A DNA stretch of 64,000 nucleotides from the NCBI GenBank assembly GCA_914767715.1, contig OU612067.1, positions 1,240,001 to 1,304,000 on the forward strand, read 5' to 3'. Positions 1-15,200 of the stretch are shown here, piece after piece. Below the pieces are notes generated by a model that was given only the letters and a program-made list of their open reading frames with translations, was not told the DNA's origin and made no database searches. The translations under genes were made by a program, and so were the position numbers. Each line of letters starts with the position of its first letter. Positions within the stretch are counted from its first letter, which is position 1. The DNA is from Membranipora membranacea (Eukaryota > Bryozoa > Gymnolaemata > Cheilostomatida > Membraniporidae).

Positions 1-15
1 TAACCAGAGAGGAAA

Positions 16-3000
16 ATGCTGTCCAGCTTCCCGTTATTGTTGGGAGCTTTGATCTACTTAGCCTGTCATGTAGAAGGTAAGCGGCAAGATAAACAAATCT
101 TTATTCCTGAATACTAATTCATTCTCTCGATCATTATGTACCCGAAGCTCCTCTGTAGTCCACCACTAAGGTACTTTCATACCTATTGATACTGCTCACC
201 AAGGTCCAGGTGTATTTATTGTCTCAATAGCTCAAGGAGGGGTGAGGTCACACGTTTTATATTATTTTAGTGTGATTGATACTGGTAAGTGCACAAGTGT
301 TTTGACCGTTGGTTTGTTTTGTGAGTCAAAGACAAGCTCTTATGGTCAGGCTCCAGAGATCATCATGGAAGTTAGGAAAAAGTCCGGTTAAGACCGTCTT
401 TGTATGAGAAGGTGTGTTGAGTCAAGTTCCTGGTGGCCACCTCTTAATTTCTTACTTTATCAGAGAACTAGAAGTCATGATTCATAGAACTGAGGGAATT
501 TATTAGGTCACATTCCATACAGTAAAGGCTATCAATTAAAATTCCTCTTGATCTCTTGAGGCATGCTCACATATCACATGTCAATATTACTATATTTGGT
601 GAGCTGTGGTGATCCATTATTGTATAGTTAGAGGTTAGGTTATTAATCTGAGGTGAAACGTTAATCTCACTCTAGGTGGGCTTCTTAGGTGAGTGCTGGT
701 GGAGTATATAGCAGCTATATCAGTAAAACTCTTATCTAAACTAAAGGGCTAAGCTCTAATCAAAAGATGGACAGAGGCGGTGTTAGCATAATCCTCATCC
801 CTTTGTTATGTAATGATGGCTTTTGAAGTCTACTCTGAAGTGTTTGCGCAAATATCATTAATAAGTTTTCTCAAGGGTTTTCCATACCATTAACCAACTT
901 GTGACACAATATTTCAGACTCCCAGGGGGTTTATTTGCTCTGGCCCGAAATGTATCAAATATCTCATCATTGATTATTGAGAGGGTCTAGGATTTCTGCG
1001 TTGGCTGAAACCCTCAGACTGTCTAACTGATGTGAATGGGAAAGTTTACGCTCCACTGTAAATAAGTGTGAGCTATGCCAACAATTTACATAAACCTAAA
1101 CCCTGTACGCAGATAAGATTGATTTAGGTACTAAGTTTGGACTGGATAGGCTATCAATGCATTATGTAACATTATTGATGTACCATTGATGTGAAAGTGA
1201 TATGCGAGATCTAAAACTAAGATAGGGACTTGAAATGTCAGGTAATCTAATCAATTATTAAGGTGAAATCTGAAATTAAATCTCTCAGTCTGAATTCTAA
1301 ATCATTATATAAGAATCGTCCGATGGGACTGAGCCCTAAGTGAGCATTGCGATATGTCCTCATGGAGCAAGCAACACATGCTATCGAGGATGAGGGCGAC
1401 AATTAGCGGGCAGGGGGGGATGAGCTAGCTCACTGAGATTCCAGGCCCCAGTGTATCATATATATAGTAACATTGCTGCAATGTATTTCACCAGCTGGCT
1501 TGGCGGTGAATAACAGAAATACAAACTGCTGTATATAATTTACATGATCTGCTCTATGATACCGGACAGACACCGGTAGTATGAATGTATCTCCCTATAT
1601 TAGCCTGCCTTGTTTGCGGCACCTGGGAGAGGGAGAGAGCTAACATATCTCTACCTCACATCTAACCACTTCACGATTCACACCACAAGAGTCAAATTAG
1701 CTCAAGAGACCACTTTGTGTCCCATTCATCTTATCACGAATGTTGGTCCCAAACAACTTCACAGCCCCGTTATAATTATGTATTTTCAGGCTCCAAACCT
1801 TCCCCAAATTTACTAAGTTTCACCGCAGCACTCTTATAGCCGAGTGACAGTACAGGGCTGGCTCTTTTGTATTCCAGTTCAAAGATCTTGAACCAACAAG
1901 CTGGAACATGAGATGTTAACCAAAATGTGTAGCAATCATTTGTCAGAGTTACTTTTCGCAATTTTCTTTTTATTGTTAGTTTTGTAATCTCCTGTTAGGG
2001 TGTTATTTTACATGGAAATACTTTCATTGTAGGTCTAGAAAATAGTCATGGAATTAGGGGAACTAGGGCCTCTGTTTAAAAAAAAATGGGCAGGTGCTTT
2101 GAGGCAAATCTGTGGTCGAACAGCTACCTTCTGACAAAATGGATTTCTTTTACTTGTGAAGTTTAAAGGATTAGGAGATGAACACCTTACCACAAAGCTC
2201 AATCATATTTGACAAATTAATACTTTCTACAGCGATTAATTGTTTAATAAAGTCGAAACATGATGGCTTACCAGGTTCTCTTAGTGCTACGGAAACCTTC
2301 GCTTAGTTTATCTCTTTAATAACTTTTGTAATACTGTGATGGAAAGAGTTCACATGTTGGACTTTCTTTATCCTACAAATTTTTTTCAGCACCTCTAGCT
2401 CGAACAAACCGCCTAACTATTCTCATTGCAATGGGCAGCTATTCGTGACATGTTTTTGTCTCATTCCTGCAATTCCCTCCCACCAGCTTCCGATTCCACA
2501 ATCACCTCTATTCAGTACGATTATTGGTTTAGTATTGAGGGCATTCTTAGTATATTACATAAATTCTACAATTCTGTTGTGTCATGAAAAAACGGAGGCA
2601 TCACGAGATATAACATCACGTCAGCTCTATTATCGTGTCTTCTTGTGTATTTACAGCAGCGGCGGAAGTGTGTGCTCAGTATGGTCCTCTGGGTATGATC
2701 TCCAGGGACATAGAGGACTGGCAGATAACAGCAAGCTCCAGCTATCCCACAGAGTGGGACGCAGGATGTGGGGCCAAGTATGCCCGTCCCTACCTAGATA
2801 ACAGGCTGGGCTGGTGCTCTAGGCTAAAATCATCATCAGAATGGCTACAGATTGATATTGGAGTCTCTACGACAGTAAGTTGGCCCTTCTTAGTATGCCC
2901 TCATCATGAGAATACAGACTCTCCATGGTGTATTATTTGGGATTCTTGTTAAGCATCAATGTTCTTTTAATGATGGGAGACAACAAGATCCACTTAGAGC

Positions 3001-6000
3001 AGTCACACCAGTGTCCATACGAACATCTAAAATAATTTTGTGCACTTATAAGGTATCATGTCTACTGATAAAATAAGCTGTCACATGGACCACGAAAATA
3101 ATTGCCTTTTGTTGCGTTCATATCAATCGAAGTTTTGGTTCTGCTGGCTCTTTGAGGTGTCACCGGAGAATGGTGCAATCCTCATGATCTAAGTGCAAAA
3201 GTATATCTTAGGTCTATTCCTGCTTAACTGGAGACGGTCTAAACCACAAGATCCTCTCTCATTTTCTGATGTGAGGCGTGGTAGGATAGGAATGGAAGTC
3301 GGTAGAATGGTTAGCAGTTAGTAATGAAATCGATCACTCACCGCAAATGGGCCGCAAACAGATAGGGAAAGTGTTTGTTATCATCGGGATATACTTATAG
3401 GGAGAAAGTTATAGTGAAAGTATACATCAGAATAGATAATCATGGATAACTTTGTTTGATCAAGGATTTCACCTTATTCCTGTGGTTTCATATTTAGCGA
3501 TTAAACGTAAACTCTATAACTCTAAACTGAACCGTTCATCTCCAAGAACTGCTTAAAAAAATCAAGCATCTGAAGTTTCAGATATTTTTAGTCTTTTGAT
3601 TCAGCTTCTTGTCTATATAGGGCGAAACTGAAAGTATCCATCGGGCCAACTTCCATCCTCAACAGTATTTTTCCAAGACAAAGTCATAGAATTTAAATTG
3701 GGGATATAAACTGGTCCGCTCCTTTATATTTTACCGCCCTTGAGACTCATTTAAATATGAGGGCCTTGTGTTATTATTAGTCTGACACCTCTAGATATTT
3801 TATTGCATGGCAGAATGTAACATAATGTTAGATCTAACAGCTCTGCTTCTGATGTCCAATGTATCTCCGACTAGATCAGTGCTATCTCATCTTAATAAGG
3901 TCACTCTTATCTTACTCTCCTTTACTACTAAAGCTGATAGTAGCACAGAGTAAGGATATCATTACTCTGTGATAGTAACCACCTCATACGCCTCTCTGCC
4001 TCTCTATATAGATTCTCGACTTTCTGATTTGGACAAACCATTATTTCTGACTTAATTCCCATTATGTGGTGGATTACTAGGGCTTAGTCTCCATTTCTCG
4101 AGCTCTGAGCACAATGTTCTAATATTTTATGACCAATGAAATAATTATCTATGTCTCGGTTCAGTCATTCTGGACGTCCCAGTAATTATGTGCTGTGCTG
4201 GTCATGTTCATTTAGAAATGTGCTGATGCACTAAGATCTGGTCGATGTAATTTGATTAGGGCATTGAGCGTAACATTCAAATTGGGTTCCTTTTAGCGTA
4301 ACCACTGTCAGAACATGATTCAGAATCATTTTTTATTCTCACGTCCGAATACAACCTCTTTAAATCACCCCTAGATGTGTACGTACTGTAATTGAAATTT
4401 GAAAAGCAAACAGGCTCCAAACATAAATACAAAATAACAGTAAATATGTGAATCCTATTTTATTCATACAAAGGCTGGTGATTATAATTATGTTTTCGAT
4501 TTAAGGGCACAGACTGAAGGAATGTTTTAATAAGAGCTATTCACTTTTTGAGTCATTGTAACACCTTGTTTGATTAATCAAATAAATAGTGGAACAAAAA
4601 TGACAAATCTGTGAAAATGATCAGCCGCTGCATCGCCTACCGCTGATTGTGTGAAATTGAATTGTCAAAGAAAACAGTTTAGATTTACAAAGTTACTCAT
4701 TTCAATCAAGATTATATTGAGCGGAGCTTATTTGAGCAGAATGAATAGCTGTTCAGTTGCGCTTATCGTGTTATAAATCAGAGCGTTTTGTTTGGATTTA
4801 TTGAGCCATGCCACCGTGTGCTCAGACCATGAGATACACAAATATGCTAGCCTCAGGGTCCTATGTTTTAACTGAATAATACAGGCTAATCTGTTAATTT
4901 ATATTACCTAAATTAAGTACAACTCGAGCCCCAGGACAGCAAAAGACGTATGGTGACCACCCCAAGGGAATACAGAATTACAAACCCTAGACTGAATATC
5001 ATTTTATCAGAATTATTTATACTCAGAAAAGATTGAATATTTTAATAATTTTGATCTCTGCGTTCGATCAGTCCAAGCTTTCAAAAAATTGATATGATAA
5101 AAATAAATCATTTTACAAAGTTGTGAAGAGCACTTGAACATACAGGATCAATATCGATAACCTCGATGCATGACTTTCAAAATCTGTAAAAAAATCCCAT
5201 AGATGGTCTACAAAGATGATCCCTGGTTTGCAATGTTATAGAAGTACATTGTTTAGAATGTTTAATTTTATATTTTTAGGTGACAGCCATATTAACCCAG
5301 GGACGCGGAGATGGACAGGAGTGGGTGACGAGCTTCAAGGTATCCTACAGTAAGGATGGAGAGGACTGGAGTTATATTACTACTGACAGCCAATCTGAGT
5401 CCGCCAGGGTATATATAGTATATATGTAATATATGTGTAGTGTATGTGTGTATGTGTAATGTAGTGTATGTGTGTATGTATGGATATGTTTACCGAAGTG
5501 TATTTTGTATGTATAGACATGTAGAGGAGAGTGTACAAAATACTGTATACTTATATGCACTGTGGTGGTGTATTGAAGTCAGTAGCTGTGAATACCTAAC
5601 TGTGCATAGAGATTCATTATAAACCACAGCATCTTTTACTTCCTTTTTTTCCTACATGTAAAGATAATCTACCATATTTACCTTCCTCCACCTCCGAGTC
5701 ATCACAAGATAACAAAGTAATGCTCGCCATCAATCATCCAAAAAGGCGGAAAGTTTAACTAAACAAAATTTATGGTGGTGATTTAAAATCTTGATATGTC
5801 TGGAGGACACCTGGGCAGTAGTTGTCGTTTTGTCACACAACATGAGACGATATATAGGAGGGATGATACGATAAGTCCAAGATATTCTCTTATTTTGATA
5901 TATGATGCCCATAGCCTTAGAGTTGATATACGATGCCCATAGCCCTAGAATTTTAATGATTAACTAGCTTACCAGGTCAGATTACAAACAATTAAATATG

Positions 6001-9000
6001 AAACCTAAATATGTATGAGAGACATTAACCACCATAGTGATATTAAGTATTGTCGGCTTCTTAGATCTATGAGCGACAAGGTACCGTAGATCAAAGTGTT
6101 ATTTATCACCAAAAATGATTATAAATCAACTAAACCCCAATAAGAAAAACAAAATTTGGCTGATAAATCAAGCCTAATTACTTTCAATTATGTTATCATT
6201 TTTGTTATCAATGATGTGGTTGATTTGTGATTTCTGTTTCCATGAAGGAGGTCTTAAATTTTTTGGATGAAAACAACACACCAAGCGAGCCAAGGTGAAA
6301 GTTATCATTGGGTCAAGTACCGATAGTCAAATTCTCACCTTTTTCTTAAGTGGATCATTTGAGTAAAATTTTATGCAGGCTAAGCTGGTAGGGGAATTTA
6401 TCTTTTTTCATTGATTCATCTTCATTGGCCTTCATTTGTAAATTGAATACATTGGAATATTTATGTAAATAATGCATGTTGATGACAGTAACATGTTTAT
6501 TTTTACTAATGATTATTTCACACACATGCTCAGCTCCCAACCAGTATATCTTTTATATCAGCCAACTTATCTGCCAGGAATGAAATGTAGATTTTGATTT
6601 ATATATTAGGATAGGTTTTCCTTTTTGAATTATAATCAGATGTTAATCTGCTTATTAATGGTTAAAATGGACTCATTCATACCTTTTTGTCACCATGGTC
6701 CTGGCTCTGTACCAAGATTCCTTCCTGGAAACACCGCTATATACTTAGTACTCATAACTAAATCTGCCAAGTAACTATTGTAGAAAGTCTTAAAAACTCA
6801 GGCAATTATTACAAGTATTACTAAATGTTTATTAAAAATAAAGAATTTTGAGAAAAACAGCCATTAAACTCTTAGTCCCCTAGGTTATGAAATTTACCTT
6901 CTCACCAATGTTATGGATCAAAAGAAAGAAAAGGTAGCAAAGCATCTGAATCACCGACACCTCTGGAGCATATAATGAATACCTGGTCACAGTTTGTATC
7001 GCTATCCTGAATTTATTCGGTTTCCTAAATGAAGGTATTATAACCATGTAATGCTGAGATGATCATCGCATATATATAATGAGTTTGTTATATTTTTAGA
7101 TATTTAAGGCTAACACCGACTCGTATTCAGTAGAGCATGTATACCTGCCCAACCCCATCGAGGCTAGATTTGTCAAGATACAGGTCCAGACGTGGAACAA
7201 ACATCCCAGTATGAGAGTCGAGCTCATCGGCTGTAAAGGTGAGAATATATGAACATTCCTTAACAACGCCTTTGCGTTTGGACTCCAACAAGAAGGGATA
7301 ACTCTGACAAGTGTCCCATATCCACCTGTATATACCCATGAATAGGAGGGGATTGGATTGCTAACAACTCAATAAGCGTTGGACCTGTACTTGAGCCGTG
7401 TCACAGCAATCACAGGTCCCTAAGTTTATACAGTAGCAGGATGCATATCAAAATGTTGACATAAAATAATTTGCTAAAAGCCTGAGTGTTGTGATAGACT
7501 GGAAACTTATACTAAACAAACCTGCTTTAATGTCTCAGCTTAGCTGTGTGCCTCAAACCACAAATATCAGTGTCTATAATGAATAGTTTGGATAAGCCGA
7601 GGGTATCATGTGTATGTCTATAAACAGGAAAGCTAACTCCTGCAGTAGTTATTGCCACCCTTACCCTACCCAACATTAAAACACAATATGATTCATCTGT
7701 TAAAACTCTGGTGTATGGAAGATATGGATACATTGTGATGTCCTATAATACCTGCCTGGTGCTTGTGACTGTAACGATACAGAGGTGACCCAAATTCTCG
7801 ATCACTCACACAGCTGCAGCACATCGAGCTCTAAAAGTGATGCACTCAATAACTCCTCTGATCTCTTATACACACAAACAAGAGCGGATAATAACTAAAT
7901 TAAACACACGGCTAAGTGAGCTGATAAATAGACTACTGTTTTACTCTTCTAAAGCCTGATAATTGAGCTAACTGTGCAGCTAATAAACACCGGATGATCT
8001 GAGTAGAGTAGCTCTCGTCGGCTTCTCACCTCGTATTGGGTTACCGCTGGAGTGGGACCTACTGGGTACAGCTCAAAGATTTGGATATATAATTATAAAT
8101 TCAAGAAGGCTGGCCTTAATGTCTCCCTTAATGCGTTGAGAGTACACTCTCCACCAGATTGAAGTCCTTTTTTTTACAATCCTGTGGCTTGAGTCATGTT
8201 GCTGTGGTGGAGATGGGGTTGGCTCTGTTTAGTAGAAGTGATCAACTATAATTGCAATGATTATCTTGTGATTATCTTTTCCCATTTAAGTTTTCACTCG
8301 AAGCTCAGCGTTCTACCTCAACTCAGACAGTGGATGGTGAACTGTGTATCTACCCTTCAGAATTCCGCAAATCACACACGCCCATCAAATTGTCATCATT
8401 GATATCAATCTTCTCATATGCACGGCTCATAAATCTGCCTAAATAATTCCATCTGACACCCATGTCGCCAATCACTTGCTGATAATTGTCATAAATAATT
8501 TTGTATGCACCTCATAATACCCATGTCACTGTATGACTGATTGGGATCTTAAGATTTCCTGCAGCTATTTCTTCTGCAGTCTTCTCACAAACAAACTTGT
8601 TGCCGTTTATTTTTTGTCAGTCCCTATGCAAATTGATCCTCCTTTTCAATTGACGTTGATTATTATTGTTCATGTTAGTGCAAAAATTCCATGCACCAGA
8701 ATGACCATCGGGTTCATGACAGGAAAGTCTGGTAAATCATGGCGGTGTCTTAGGATATCCTTGTTTCATTCATCACATTATTCAGAAAATTATACTTGTG
8801 ATGAGATTTTAATTCAGGGATGTTGAAATCACAAAGTTGTATAATACTATATTAATTATTATTTTGCAAAACTGTCATTTTGAACAAGAAAGGCAAAATT
8901 GTATCAACATGTTACAAGAGTGTTGCTGCATTTTGGCTGAAATTTTCCTACCTCTTATTTCACAGAAATTTCTCCTTGCGGGAGGGCACCACAGCACCCC

Positions 9001-12000
9001 TCCCGCACCCACCATGCCCTATGCCATACACGTGATACACAGGGGAATGATCATGTATACACAACCAAATCAAATCATGAGAAATATGACACCACAAAAC
9101 ATCAGAAGATTTGATAAACCACTAATTTTGTTAGGATGATATTTCTACCAAAATAATATTATTACAGTTTATAGTTTATAATTTATACAAAAGAATTGTC
9201 AAAATTGTTACACCCGTTCCAAATTCAAGCTTGAAAGATATGTTGCGGCCTTTTGAGTTGAGACTTCGTAAAATGTGGCCTTTTTCATAAAAAGGTTGCC
9301 CACCCATGCTCTAGACCCACACGTTTTATAATAAATGTTATCATATTATGATCACTTCTCATCATGAGCTGAACTGATCTCTTTCTTTCCTATACAGATA
9401 ACAGACAGTATCTAGGACAGCCTCCATATGGCGCCCTCCAGGCCTCCACCTCTCACGCGTACAGGAAGGGAAGCTCCTGTCAGCCGTCTGATGGTCATAT
9501 ACTGAGTAATAAGGCCTGGTGCGCTGCTCAACAAGATGGTAAGTTAGCTGACTGTCCTATCTGTGGACCAAACAGTCCTATCAGAGAGTGGCTGGATAAT
9601 TATTGTTAGAAGCAGATAGGGTGAGATGTTGTCTTTCTCATAATTTTTTATATTTCTTTAATTGAGTTTTTATTTATTAATCGTTTCCTATTATTAAGTA
9701 CCTATTAACCTCTCCTAACCACATAGTTTTATAACGGCGGGAAGGATGGCAACCACAACTTTTTGTAAATCTCGGAGCGGATCTGTTCATACTGCTTATT
9801 GCTTCCATGACGCACTGATGACAAAACGCAAAAAAATAGAAAGCTCAACAGTGAGACTAATCCTTACACTGCCAATTATAAACACAATCGCCCTTTTTAC
9901 ACACCAATCAAGGCTTTCTATGATTGAGCTGCTTGAATGGACTAATTTATCAGACTTTCCAGCTAATTAAACATAATACAGCAGGTGTTACTATCAGTTT
10001 CACAATTTTCCTGATCACCAGCTCAGGCCAATCTGATTGAGAAATGCTGGAAAGAAATTTAAATTAGAAGGGTGGAGTAATTAAATATGAGTTTGCTCAC
10101 ATTATCACCTGCTTTCTTTGTTTTAATGAAAAGTATTGAGTTGGTCATAGCGCTCACCTCATATATGTCCAAATTTGTTGGTAGTTCCGCCAGCCACGTA
10201 CAGCGCATCAACACAAACAATGCAATTAATCAGTGTCGCACTTGTTATTGAGAAACCTTTCTATGTAGCTCTGCCAGAAAATTTATTGATAAATCTGACC
10301 ATCAAAGAGGAGGCAGGACAATGGTGGTGATATATACCACTGAGACAAAGGTTTACTACTCAAAGGCATTTACACCCAGAAATTAACATAATTTATTATG
10401 ATATCTTAAAAAACACTGGTCTTGGAAGGTCACAATCTTCAACTCTCCAGAGAACAACAAGTGGAGTTTTGATAGACTCAGATAGTTTGCGAATAAGCTG
10501 TTGGTCTACTAAACATATAATTGTCATCTAAATTTTACAGAACAAATTTACTATGTTATCTAAAGTGTTTAATTAAATTTAAATTAATTGAATTTTACTT
10601 GAGTAGTTGCACACACAAGTGGGATGATTGCTCGTCCTGACGGAATGTGTAGTACAATATTACTGTTTTTATTAATTGCATACCTTGCTCCAGGCGCCAG
10701 AGCTAATTTGTTTAGGCTGCAATACAGAATTTGTGTTCTCCATTAGGATAAAGACCAAGGAAATAATATATTTTTAAACTGCCGCTTTTAACTAGCCTAC
10801 ACACTTATGGCCTTTAGGACAACTGTTACAATCTATGTATGAATATTTAAATGTATGGTCGTAATCTCAAAAATATAAAGGTACTGCCATGTAAAGGTCA
10901 CAAAGGTTCAGAATTCTGAGTTTAAATTTGCTCAGTAATAGTATTAAATTAACCGGACATAGGATGGTAGCTTCAAAGTTCCTCGGTGTCAATGTTGAGC
11001 CGAATTCTATGCAGAAATTTCCTGTTATTTAATATCTCTATGTTAGCTTGCACTGTAGACCTTGTGAAGTTAGTACTATATAGTTTATATTTGTTTACAG
11101 GTAACCAGTGGTTACAGCTTGATATCGGACCTCCTACTCTGATCACAGCGGTGGTGACTAAGGGACGAGGAGACACAGGCAGAAAACAATGGATCACTAA
11201 TTACAGGATATCCTACAGTAACGATTCTATTGACTGGACTTTCTACACAGATTCTCTCAACCTTGAGAAGAAGGTAAAAGTCTATGACTCATTAGAAGAA
11301 AATGTGACTATTCACGATCGAAAGACATGCAGTTAGGAGTTTTTTGGTGGAAATTGGCTGGAAGTCCTTGAGATGTCCTCTTGGTGAATGGATGAATGAG
11401 TAAACCACCTTATTTTCTTCCCTCAGGAAGAGATAGTGGAAAAATTGAGTATGGAATGAATTATTTAGGCTGTAGTGATGACTGTGAGTGTTACTCATCA
11501 GTACCTTGCTCACATGTGGAGTGGTATACCTACCTATCTGCAAAACTACTAGATGAACTAAGAATCCTACATTAGGAGTGTAAAAACGTGCCATGTTTGA
11601 AATCTAGGAGGCCACAGTCAATTCTGATCCATTTTTGCATCCCTCACATAACCTTCACCTCTACTTTTTAGTATGTTGAGAGCGATGTTGGAAAGACAGA
11701 TACTTATGCAGCATTACCAAGTACTACTAATTCTAAGGGTGAAGTGGTGAGTTTAATATTTAAATACCTAGGTATCATAATTATAGAGAGTTACCCTACT
11801 TCTGTCAGAGAGAAGACAACTATGCCATGGTCATGTAGCATAAGGGAGCATTGTGGCTGATTAATTTAGCAAACTTGACTTATCATTTGTTTCAATTATT
11901 TAGGTCATTTTCAAGTATTTTTTTGTTTTCATTTGAGAACTACTTGACAATAAATTAACTTATTCATGTTATTATATTGGTTGATAACATTTTAGGAGTT

Positions 12001-13394
12001 CGGAGGTAACATTGATAAGGATACAAGCCGCATACATTATCTGGCACAGCCAATCACTGCTCGGTATGTGAGATTTCACCCAATCACATGGCACAGAGGT
12101 ATAGCTATGAGAGCCGGTATACTCGGCCGTATTCACACCGGTGAATGTGGAGCTGGCTTCACCAAACCTAACTCAGCTTCTCCTTGTGGTGAGTCTAATT
12201 TTTACTTAATCGACGCTCTGTTGAAAAATCTATAGTTCTCCAATGAGGCTAAACGCCTGAGGATATACTTGGTCGTTTATACTTTCTCCAACAGTAAAAT
12301 CTCTGTGATTCTTGACACAAAGTTCTCTGACTCTACCTGAGCTATTTCACAAAATTAAGGCTGCTGCTGCTGCTGTGTTATATATGGTTGTGATTATTAT
12401 TTTATTCTAGTTGAGAACATCGCCTACAAGAAAGAAACATGGCTGAATAAAGAGAGACACAGTAAGAGAGCGCTAGCCGGATCTAAAGACGATCTAAATA
12501 AGAAACTGGCTGAGAAGGTAAGCCCTTATAATGTCACAATTATACAAGCTGAACGTCGACCAAGGGTGACGTTCCTGCACTTTAATACTATGAAGCTAAA
12601 CACATCGATAAATCCATCAATCCTAGTATTATTATTGTTGTTCTCACATTGCAGGCAGTAGATGGTAACACAGCTAATAACATCTCACAATGTACTATTC
12701 TGGACAGCTTTTACGACAGTGAGCCGCAGCTGACCATTGATCTCGGTCACAGGAAGGATGTGTCTGGTGTGGTCATCTATATGTGGGAGGGGCTTCATGA
12801 CAGTGAGTCTTATATTGATCCTCTTGTATTATTTAGTTCAAACAATGATAAATGGCCGAAGTTTTCTGTCTCATGTTAAAAGATATACAGTTATTTCAAA
12901 CCCATGGGTCTCAAAACTAACAAACAAAACTTCGATGTTCACAAATCTTGAGTTGTGTACTTCATAGCAAGTTCAGCAAAAGAAGAGAGGCAACTCCCTC
13001 TTTATAGTACATGATTACACAATCTTTGTTCAGTATTGCCTCAGCTGCCTCAGCATACATATTGAAGTTAATGTTTTTACACACTGTCACCCTAACATTG
13101 AGTCATTGCTCTAATGTTATCCCATATTAACTCTTTGTAGAGGACCAGAGATATGACGCATACGCTCTGAACTTGGAAGCTCTATCAGTATATGTCTCAT
13201 CAGGTAAGACCGGTGAGACTCTCTGTGGACGGATACAAAACACAGATAACCGCTTCCTGTCAGAACGAGAACACAAGCTTATCTGTAACAGACGTATAAA
13301 CGGACGATATATCAGAGTACAGCCTGAGGGACGTCCAGGGTGGAAAAACAATTGGTACGGGGCGGTCATATGTGAAGTGATGGCCTTTACTTGA
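16..13394 (+). CDS. Secreted protein with two F5/8 type C domains and a fucolectin-like domain
   Basis: Exons: 16-76, 2657-2874, 5280-5408, 7100-7238, 9398-9538, 11101-11273, 11672-11746, 11996-12188, 12411-12517, 12655-12802, 13141-13394; 1638 coding bases, 545 aa, all junctions GT-AG and in phase. Exon 1 encodes a signal peptide (MLSSFPLLLGALIYLACHVEG). Residues about 24-182 form a discoidin/F5/8 type C domain, with paired cysteines and the family strand patterns EWLQIDIG, RGDGQEWVTSFKVSYS and ARFVKIQVQTW. Residues about 183-376 form a second one (QWLQLDIG, ARYVRFHPITWH). Residues about 377-545 resemble eel-fucolectin/tachylectin-4 galactose-binding folds (AVDGNTAN, LTIDLGH, LCGRI, NGRYIRV, ICEV). 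The family binds carbohydrates or phospholipids, so an extracellular lectin or adhesion role is inferred. No membrane segment follows the signal peptide. The cDNA could have further 5' UTR exons left of the window. Introns of 2-3 kb hold no other gene that I recognise. Confidence 0.88.
3930..3980. repeat. Degenerate hairpin of the TTACTCTGTGA family
   Basis: GCACAGAGTAAGGATATC is followed directly by ATTACTCTGTGATAG, an imperfect palindrome with the same core as 25703-25778 and 49574-49621. It lies in intron 2 of the F5/8 gene. Confidence 0.6.
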
Positions 13395-15200
13395 AGTGCA
13401 AGGGCTATTTTTCTAGATTTTCAGTTGACACAATATTATCAATGAATCTTATTGTGCGAGAATGAGATGGCTGATGTATGGATGGAGACGATGTTTTATT
13501 TATTGCGATGACATTCATCTTTACTCTGGAACCTTAACATAGGAGTCAGTACAGAGTTTTGTCTGATGCCAGTGACATTACTTCTACTACTATCGCAACA
13601 TTGTTGATACAAATAAAACAACAACTGCGTAGAGTATTTACTCCCTTTGCCTGCATTCCAAAGTTACTGGGTTGAATCATTATTATTTTATGTATACTTA
13701 TTGTATTTGTTATAAGTTTTACGACATCAGACCTCCGAGTAGCTCTGATCTAAATATTGGCAGCAGTCAGTAACAATAAGATTTCTATTTGTATATCAGG
13801 GATAGATAGATCGTTAGTTTGTTAGCTGGATATTTCTGTGATAATTTTACCCATGCTGCCTTTTGCTATTTTAAGGTTACTAATTTGTGTACAGGTTTAA
13901 AATGATTGAATTTTTTAGTTTTACTCCCTTGTTTTCCCGACATCAATCTCTTGTCACCTTTTCATTCCAGGAGATGTTTACTCCTTCTTATATATCATGT
14001 ACTGCCTCTGGCGGCAGACACCCTGTATTACACCTTTTCCTCAGATATTTATGAATTGATTTGTATATACGTTAAATACATTACTGTTGGTTTACTGATT
14101 TTTTTTTTACATTTTTAAACATGATCTGTACTTATTTACAAGTCTGAGATCTAAAGAACATTGCATGATATGGACTCAACTTGATCCCCTCCACTCACAT
14201 AAAAATAAGATGGAATGTCATTACTCGAAACGTGATCATCTAAATTCCACCAGCTATTAGAGGTTCATATGATACCAGCTACAAAATACAACTTGAATTT
14301 ATGTTCCCTGGTCAGGCATTTTTCATCAATATTATCAAATTTGTATCATTGACAAGAGAGAGTTGTCTGATGAACCAGGAATCCCGGACACAAGTCTATT
14401 CAAACCAGAACAGAATGTAAAAAAGTACACAGTCAAAAGCTGAAAAATGAATTTTGTGTGAATATCGACCCCAAATATTCTATTGTAAAATCACCCTATA
14501 TCCAATGAACTCCCTCTTGGGAGTTCATTGCTATATCTGTCTTTCAATTTAAAATAGTCCAAATAGCTATCAGTCTATCACATTTCACCTTGCTGAGTGA
14601 GCTAGCTAGCTGTGTAGTTCCCAAATTGACTGACTTAAAACATGTATCAGTGAACGAAAATTTTACAACAATTCGGGACAAAATGATTCAATCTAAGCAT
14701 TGAAGGTTTAACATGAAAAATAGAAATAGAAATGGTTAAATGTTCCTGATTTCAAAGGCATTATATTTCTATGGAGTTGTGATACTATAAAAAAAGAGGA
14801 AACAACTTAAAAATGATATAAATTAACAATAATAAGGCCACACATACACCAATATCTGATTGGTCAAAGCATACAATTCAGCACATTGATTGGTCAAAGC
14901 AGAAATGACAACAAATTGACTAAAAATGCGAGATATTCATTCTGCGCATGCTCAGCTCTGATCTCTGCAAAATTGAGTCTTGGAATTCCGAAGCCATCTG
15001 ATTGGCTACCTGCTCTGGTGACATATTCCCCAAAGCGTGCGGATTTGTTATTAATAGTTATCCTCTCTTGTCATTATTAGCTGATTTTGATTGACAGTTT
15101 ATGCAGGGGATGTCCCATCTCCCCTTATCCAAAGTTGCAATCGGAACCCAAACTAAACTCATTGTTCTTGCACATGCGCAAATTCAAGTCACGCATGATG
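13395..15200. other. Gene-free interval with 3' UTR and small hairpin
   Basis: Apart from the 3' UTR and its AATAAA, I see no coding exon here. A perfect 12-bp inverted repeat with a TCTT loop (arms GAACTCCC/GGGAGTTC and flanks) sits at 14503-14530. The sequence is otherwise AT-rich and unremarkable up to the transposon end at 15201. Confidence 0.6.
13612..13617 (+). promoter_or_regulatory. Polyadenylation signal of the F5/8-fucolectin gene
   Basis: AATAAA lies about 220 bases after the stop codon at 13392-13394. This is a plausible 3' UTR length, with no better hexamer nearer the stop. Cleavage site not determined. Confidence 0.6.

Noticed and set aside
5410-5500. TATG/TGTA-rich tract after F5/8 exon 3 with open frames on both strands
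   Set aside because: Low-complexity sequence directly after a splice donor; the frames are by-products of the repeat.
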